NCBI GenBank assembly: GCA_018882485.1
Contig: VERU01000115.1
Coordinates: 1 to 7,453 of the forward strand
Direction of reading: 5' to 3'
Source: Rhodoferax sp.
GTDB taxonomy: Bacteria > Pseudomonadota > Gammaproteobacteria > Burkholderiales > Burkholderiaceae_C
Length of the DNA stretch: 7,453 bases
Shown: in pieces, positions 5,577 to 7,453 of the stretch
Layout: the number at the start of each line of letters is the position of its first letter
Numbering within the stretch: position 1 is the first letter of the stretch
Translations under genes and position numbers: made by a program
Notes under the pieces: generated by a model
Databases searched by the model: none
Seen by the model: the letters and a program-made list of their open reading frames with translations, nothing else
Told to the model about the DNA's origin: nothing

Positions 5577-6210
5577 ACCGCAACGCCTGGCCGCCTATGT
5601 CGAGGCGCAGGTCCGGAATCTCCTTCCCCTGGGAGAGGACCCGGAATTCAGGCTGATCGGCCATCACCTGCCACAGGCTCTTGATCGCCTGGACCGGTGC
5701 ATCAGCCAGGTCCGGATGTGGACGCCCGGGCAGTTCGATGTCCTGCACTCATCCCAGTACTGCCTGTTTCTGTATTACCTGGCCAACACCATCTGGCGGG
5801 CCGAGGCCAGCCGGGGTCTGTGTACCAAGCTGTTCCTGTTGAACAAGGCTTTGAATGGGATCGACTGCTTTTACGAGATCGAGTTGCCCGAGGTGATGTT
5901 CATCGGGCATTCGGTGGGCATTGTTCTGGCCAAGGCCACCTACGGCAACCACCTGGTGCTGTATCAGAACTCGACGGTGGGCAAGAACCACGGTGTGGCG
6001 CCGGTTCTGGAGGACGGCGTCATCCTGTACCCGAACACGGCCGTCATCGGAAACTCCCTTGTCCGGCAGCGCTCGGTGATCTCGCAGGGCGTCAGTGTGA
6101 TCGGGCAGGACACCCTGGCCCATCATCTGGCGTTTCAGGGCCCCGCCGGGGGCCTGACCTTCAAGATGAGCTCCCGGGACATCCTGTCGGATTTCTTTCG
6201 AGACGTCTGA
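5557..6210 (+). CDS. serine-acetyltransferase-like hexapeptide acyltransferase
   Basis: A 217-residue protein with an alpha-helical N-terminal half and a short left-handed beta-helix. ELPEVMFIGHSVGIVLAKATYGNH (108-131) aligns by eye with the serine acetyltransferase core (DIHPA...DHATGIVIGE), placing His118 at the catalytic histidine. LVLYQNSTVGK (133-143) and later GVILYPNTAVIGNSLVRQRSVISQGVSVIG (154-183) are the hexapeptide coils. The N-terminal region, with YYLANTIWRAEASRG (73-87), resembles the SAT helical part that sits over the active site. It is probably not a cysteine-biosynthesis CysE. As the last gene of a sugar operon, overlapping the SDR gene by 20 bases, it more likely acylates the sugar or glycan. 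GTG 5557 is well supported by GGAGGA (5543-5548) eight bases upstream; using an earlier start would run deep through the SDR gene. The acyl donor and acceptor are unknown. Confidence 0.8.
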   Translation: MKLLNIEPQRLAAYVEAQVRNLLPLGEDPEFRLIGHHLPQALDRLDRCISQVRMWTPGQFDVLHSSQYCLFLYYLANTIWRAEASRGLCTKLFLLNKALNGIDCFYEIELPEVMFIGHSVGIVLAKATYGNHLVLYQNSTVGKNHGVAPVLEDGVILYPNTAVIGNSLVRQRSVISQGVSVIGQDTLAHHLAFQGPAGGLTFKMSSRDILSDFFRDV

Positions 6211-6270
6211 GAGGGCCCGCAACCGGCGCGAGCCCGTCTTGCACTCCGGCTCGCGCCTCCCCGCTCTCAG
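6207..6270. terminator. nested inverted repeat, probable bidirectional terminator
   Basis: The inner arms GGCGCGAGCC (6225-6234) and GGCTCGCGCC (6248-6257) form a perfect 10-bp stem with a 13-base loop. The outer arms CTGAGAG (6207-6213) and CTCTCAG (6264-6270) form a further perfect 7-bp stem. The TGA of the + strand acyltransferase (6208-6210) and the TGA of the - strand glycosyltransferase (6269-6267) lie at matching positions in the outer arms. Placement between convergent genes supports bidirectional termination. There is no strong T-tract. Confidence 0.7.
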
Positions 6271-7453
6271 GGATTGCTCAGCGATTCCTGCGCGTAATGC
6301 AAGTAGGTGGCTGCGTAAGCGGTCCGGCCGTGCGCATGTTCCAGCTCCGCGAGCGTGGCCAGGGCCAGCGGCTCCTTGGGAATGGAATCCAGCAGGTATT
6401 CGCACCAGTCCAGCACCTTGAACCAGGCTTCGTGGGTGACTTCGGGTGGTTCGGTGCAGCCCGCCAGCAACTGTTCACGGGGGGCCAGTCGCAATGCCTC
6501 GTCGGTCAGGGCCTGAAGGCGCTGGTGGGCCTGCTGCAGCGAAATGACCTGACCCGGGCCGATGGTGACCTGCCGTGGCGCGGGCCAGGGATGGGTGCTC
6601 CAGGTCTGGATCAGCGCGTCCTGCTCGCGGGTGTCAGCCGTACGGCGTCGGGCACACCACCCGTACCACATCTGGCGCAGGGCGGTGCCGAAGCGATGCG
6701 CAAACAGCGCTTCGTCCATCAGGGGTGAGCGTTCCATGCGCAGCCGCTGTGCCAGTCGCTGCCGGTTGAGCGCGGGCAGGTCAGCGGCCATCCGGGCCGC
6801 AATGGCAATGTAGTCCTGCCGGTCTCGGGCCACCCAGTCGTCATGGCCCAGCACCTTGGCCATGGTCACACCCATGCGGCTGCGGAAGCTGTCGCCCTGC
6901 ATCGTCACCATCGGCACCCCCATCCACAACAGGTCGAACGAGGTGGTGCCGCCAGTCAATGGAAACGGATCGAGCGCGATGTCGATGCGGTGGTAGGTCA
7001 GGTACTGCTGGTCGGAGCGGCGGGGGATCAGCTCCAGCTGACCGGCGTCGCCGCCCAGCCCGACAAAGCGTCGCGTGAAGTCGCTGCGGGTGGCGTCGCT
7101 CTCAAACCCCTTGCCTTCCACCAGCAGCCGGGAGTTGGGCACGGCCTGCAGCAACTGGGCCCAGGTTTGCAGCACCTCATCGGTCAGCTTGGACAGGTTG
7201 TTGCAGCTGCCAAAGGTGATGTGCCCCGCATCCAGCGCGGGAGTGGTCCGCACGCAGTAGTCCGGGTGGTAGCGGTACAGCGGAAAGCGGCTCATCGGGC
7301 GGTAGGCGCAAAAGATGTCATCGAGCCGCCAGAGCTTTTCGGCATATTCAGGGTCTGCATCCGGCAGGTCGGTGCAGGAGTCGGTGATGCGCCAATCGAT
7401 GGCGGTCAGGCCGGTGGTGGCCGGGAACCCCAGCCAGGTTACCTGCACCGGTG
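6267..7453 (-). CDS. OGT-like (SPINDLY / GT41) glycosyltransferase, C-terminal part
   Basis: The C-terminal 394 or so residues of a protein O-GlcNAc-transferase-like enzyme; the N-terminus, normally TPR repeats, lies beyond the window end. PVQVTWLGFPATTG (about 7451-7410) is the hallmark entry of the second half of the catalytic region. A GTG at 7448 encodes the conserved Val of PVQV and is not a start. Next come HITFGSCNNLSKLTDEVLQTW (about 7225-7165), PNSRLLVEGKG, and ALDPFPLTGGTTSFDLLWMGVP (about 6985-6915), the nucleotide-sugar-binding TT-containing motif, followed by DSFRSRMGVTMAKVLG. A C-terminal extension of roughly 130 residues after this is predicted helical and perhaps TPR-like (ALATLAELEHAHGRTAYAATYLHYA). 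The family transfers sugar from a nucleotide donor to Ser/Thr of cytoplasmic proteins. In bacteria, members are found near flagellin and surface-glycan loci. It converges on the sugar operon, so it is separately transcribed. Confidence 0.88.
   Translation of the reverse strand, partial: PVQVTWLGFPATTGLTAIDWRITDSCTDLPDADPEYAEKLWRLDDIFCAYRPMSRFPLYRYHPDYCVRTTPALDAGHITFGSCNNLSKLTDEVLQTWAQLLQAVPNSRLLVEGKGFESDATRSDFTRRFVGLGGDAGQLELIPRRSDQQYLTYHRIDIALDPFPLTGGTTSFDLLWMGVPMVTMQGDSFRSRMGVTMAKVLGHDDWVARDRQDYIAIAARMAADLPALNRQRLAQRLRMERSPLMDEALFAHRFGTALRQMWYGWCARRRTADTREQDALIQTWSTHPWPAPRQVTIGPGQVISLQQAHQRLQALTDEALRLAPREQLLAGCTEPPEVTHEAWFKVLDWCEYLLDSIPKEPLALATLAELEHAHGRTAYAATYLHYAQESLSNP

Noticed and set aside
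5557..6210. True CysE serine acetyltransferase for cysteine synthesis
   Set aside because: Only the helix-coil core resembles SAT; the sequence diverges elsewhere, it overlaps a sugar SDR gene, and no cysteine-metabolism genes are nearby.
5697..6728. Long plus-strand open frame through the second acyltransferase and into the OGT-like gene
   Set aside because: It is out of frame with the conserved acyltransferase motifs and antisense to the glycosyltransferase; its translation is Gly/Arg/Pro-rich with no family signature.
7446..7448. GTG as the start codon of the OGT-like gene
   Set aside because: This codon encodes the Val of the conserved PVQV motif in the middle of the GT41 catalytic region, and the frame stays open to the window end, so the gene is truncated by the window.
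1..7453. CRISPR arrays, tRNA genes, insertion sequences or integrase/attachment sites
   Set aside because: No regularly spaced repeats, cloverleaf-like arms, transposase motifs or terminal inverted repeats with target duplications were seen.

Overview
This GC-rich window (roughly two thirds G+C in the genes sampled by eye) reads as a chromosomal surface-polysaccharide or glycosylation locus of a Gram-negative betaproteobacterium. A member of Burkholderiales, perhaps Comamonadaceae, is my best guess. That rests on the GC level, a DUF465 (YdcH-type) gene, an SPINDLY/OGT-type glycosyltransferase, and two short AT-rich patches resembling an interspersed inverted repeat I recall from Comamonadaceae genomes. 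The taxonomic call is an inference from memory, not a search.

Layout. (1) 91-1931, + strand: rfbF (glucose-1-phosphate cytidylyltransferase) and rfbG (CDP-glucose 4,6-dehydratase), joined by a GTGA stop/start overlap. (2) 1960-2178, - strand: a small DUF465 coiled-coil protein, convergent with rfbG. (3) 2179-2376: a divergent intergenic region with a CRP/FNR-like palindrome. (4) 2377-6210, + strand: a compact operon of an RmlC-type sugar epimerase, a three-domain sugar C-methyltransferase, a hexapeptide-repeat acyltransferase, an extended-SDR sugar epimerase/ketoreductase, and a second, serine-acetyltransferase-like hexapeptide acyltransferase. Most junctions are overlapping (ATGA, GTGA, or a 20-nt overlap). 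(5) 6207-6270: a large nested inverted repeat that holds the stop codons of both converging genes and probably terminates in both directions. (6) 6267 to the window end, - strand: the C-terminal part of an OGT-like (GT41) glycosyltransferase whose start lies outside the window.

How the genes fit together. RfbF makes CDP-glucose and RfbG converts it to CDP-4-keto-6-deoxyglucose. The second operon supplies what is needed to turn that 4-keto sugar into a branched, acylated 6-deoxyhexose: C-methylation next to the keto group (TylC3/NovU/TcaB9-type enzyme), C-3 and/or C-5 epimerisation (RmlC fold), 4-keto reduction (SDR), and one or two acyl transfers. No RfbH-type 3-dehydratase, aminotransferase or dTDP-sugar enzymes (RmlA/B/D) are present, so a CDP-linked 6-deoxy-3-C-methylhexose derivative is the most economical prediction. 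The final sugar and its acceptor (O-antigen, capsule, or a protein modified by the neighbouring OGT-like enzyme) cannot be settled from sequence alone.

No tRNA, rRNA, CRISPR array, insertion sequence or integrase was seen.
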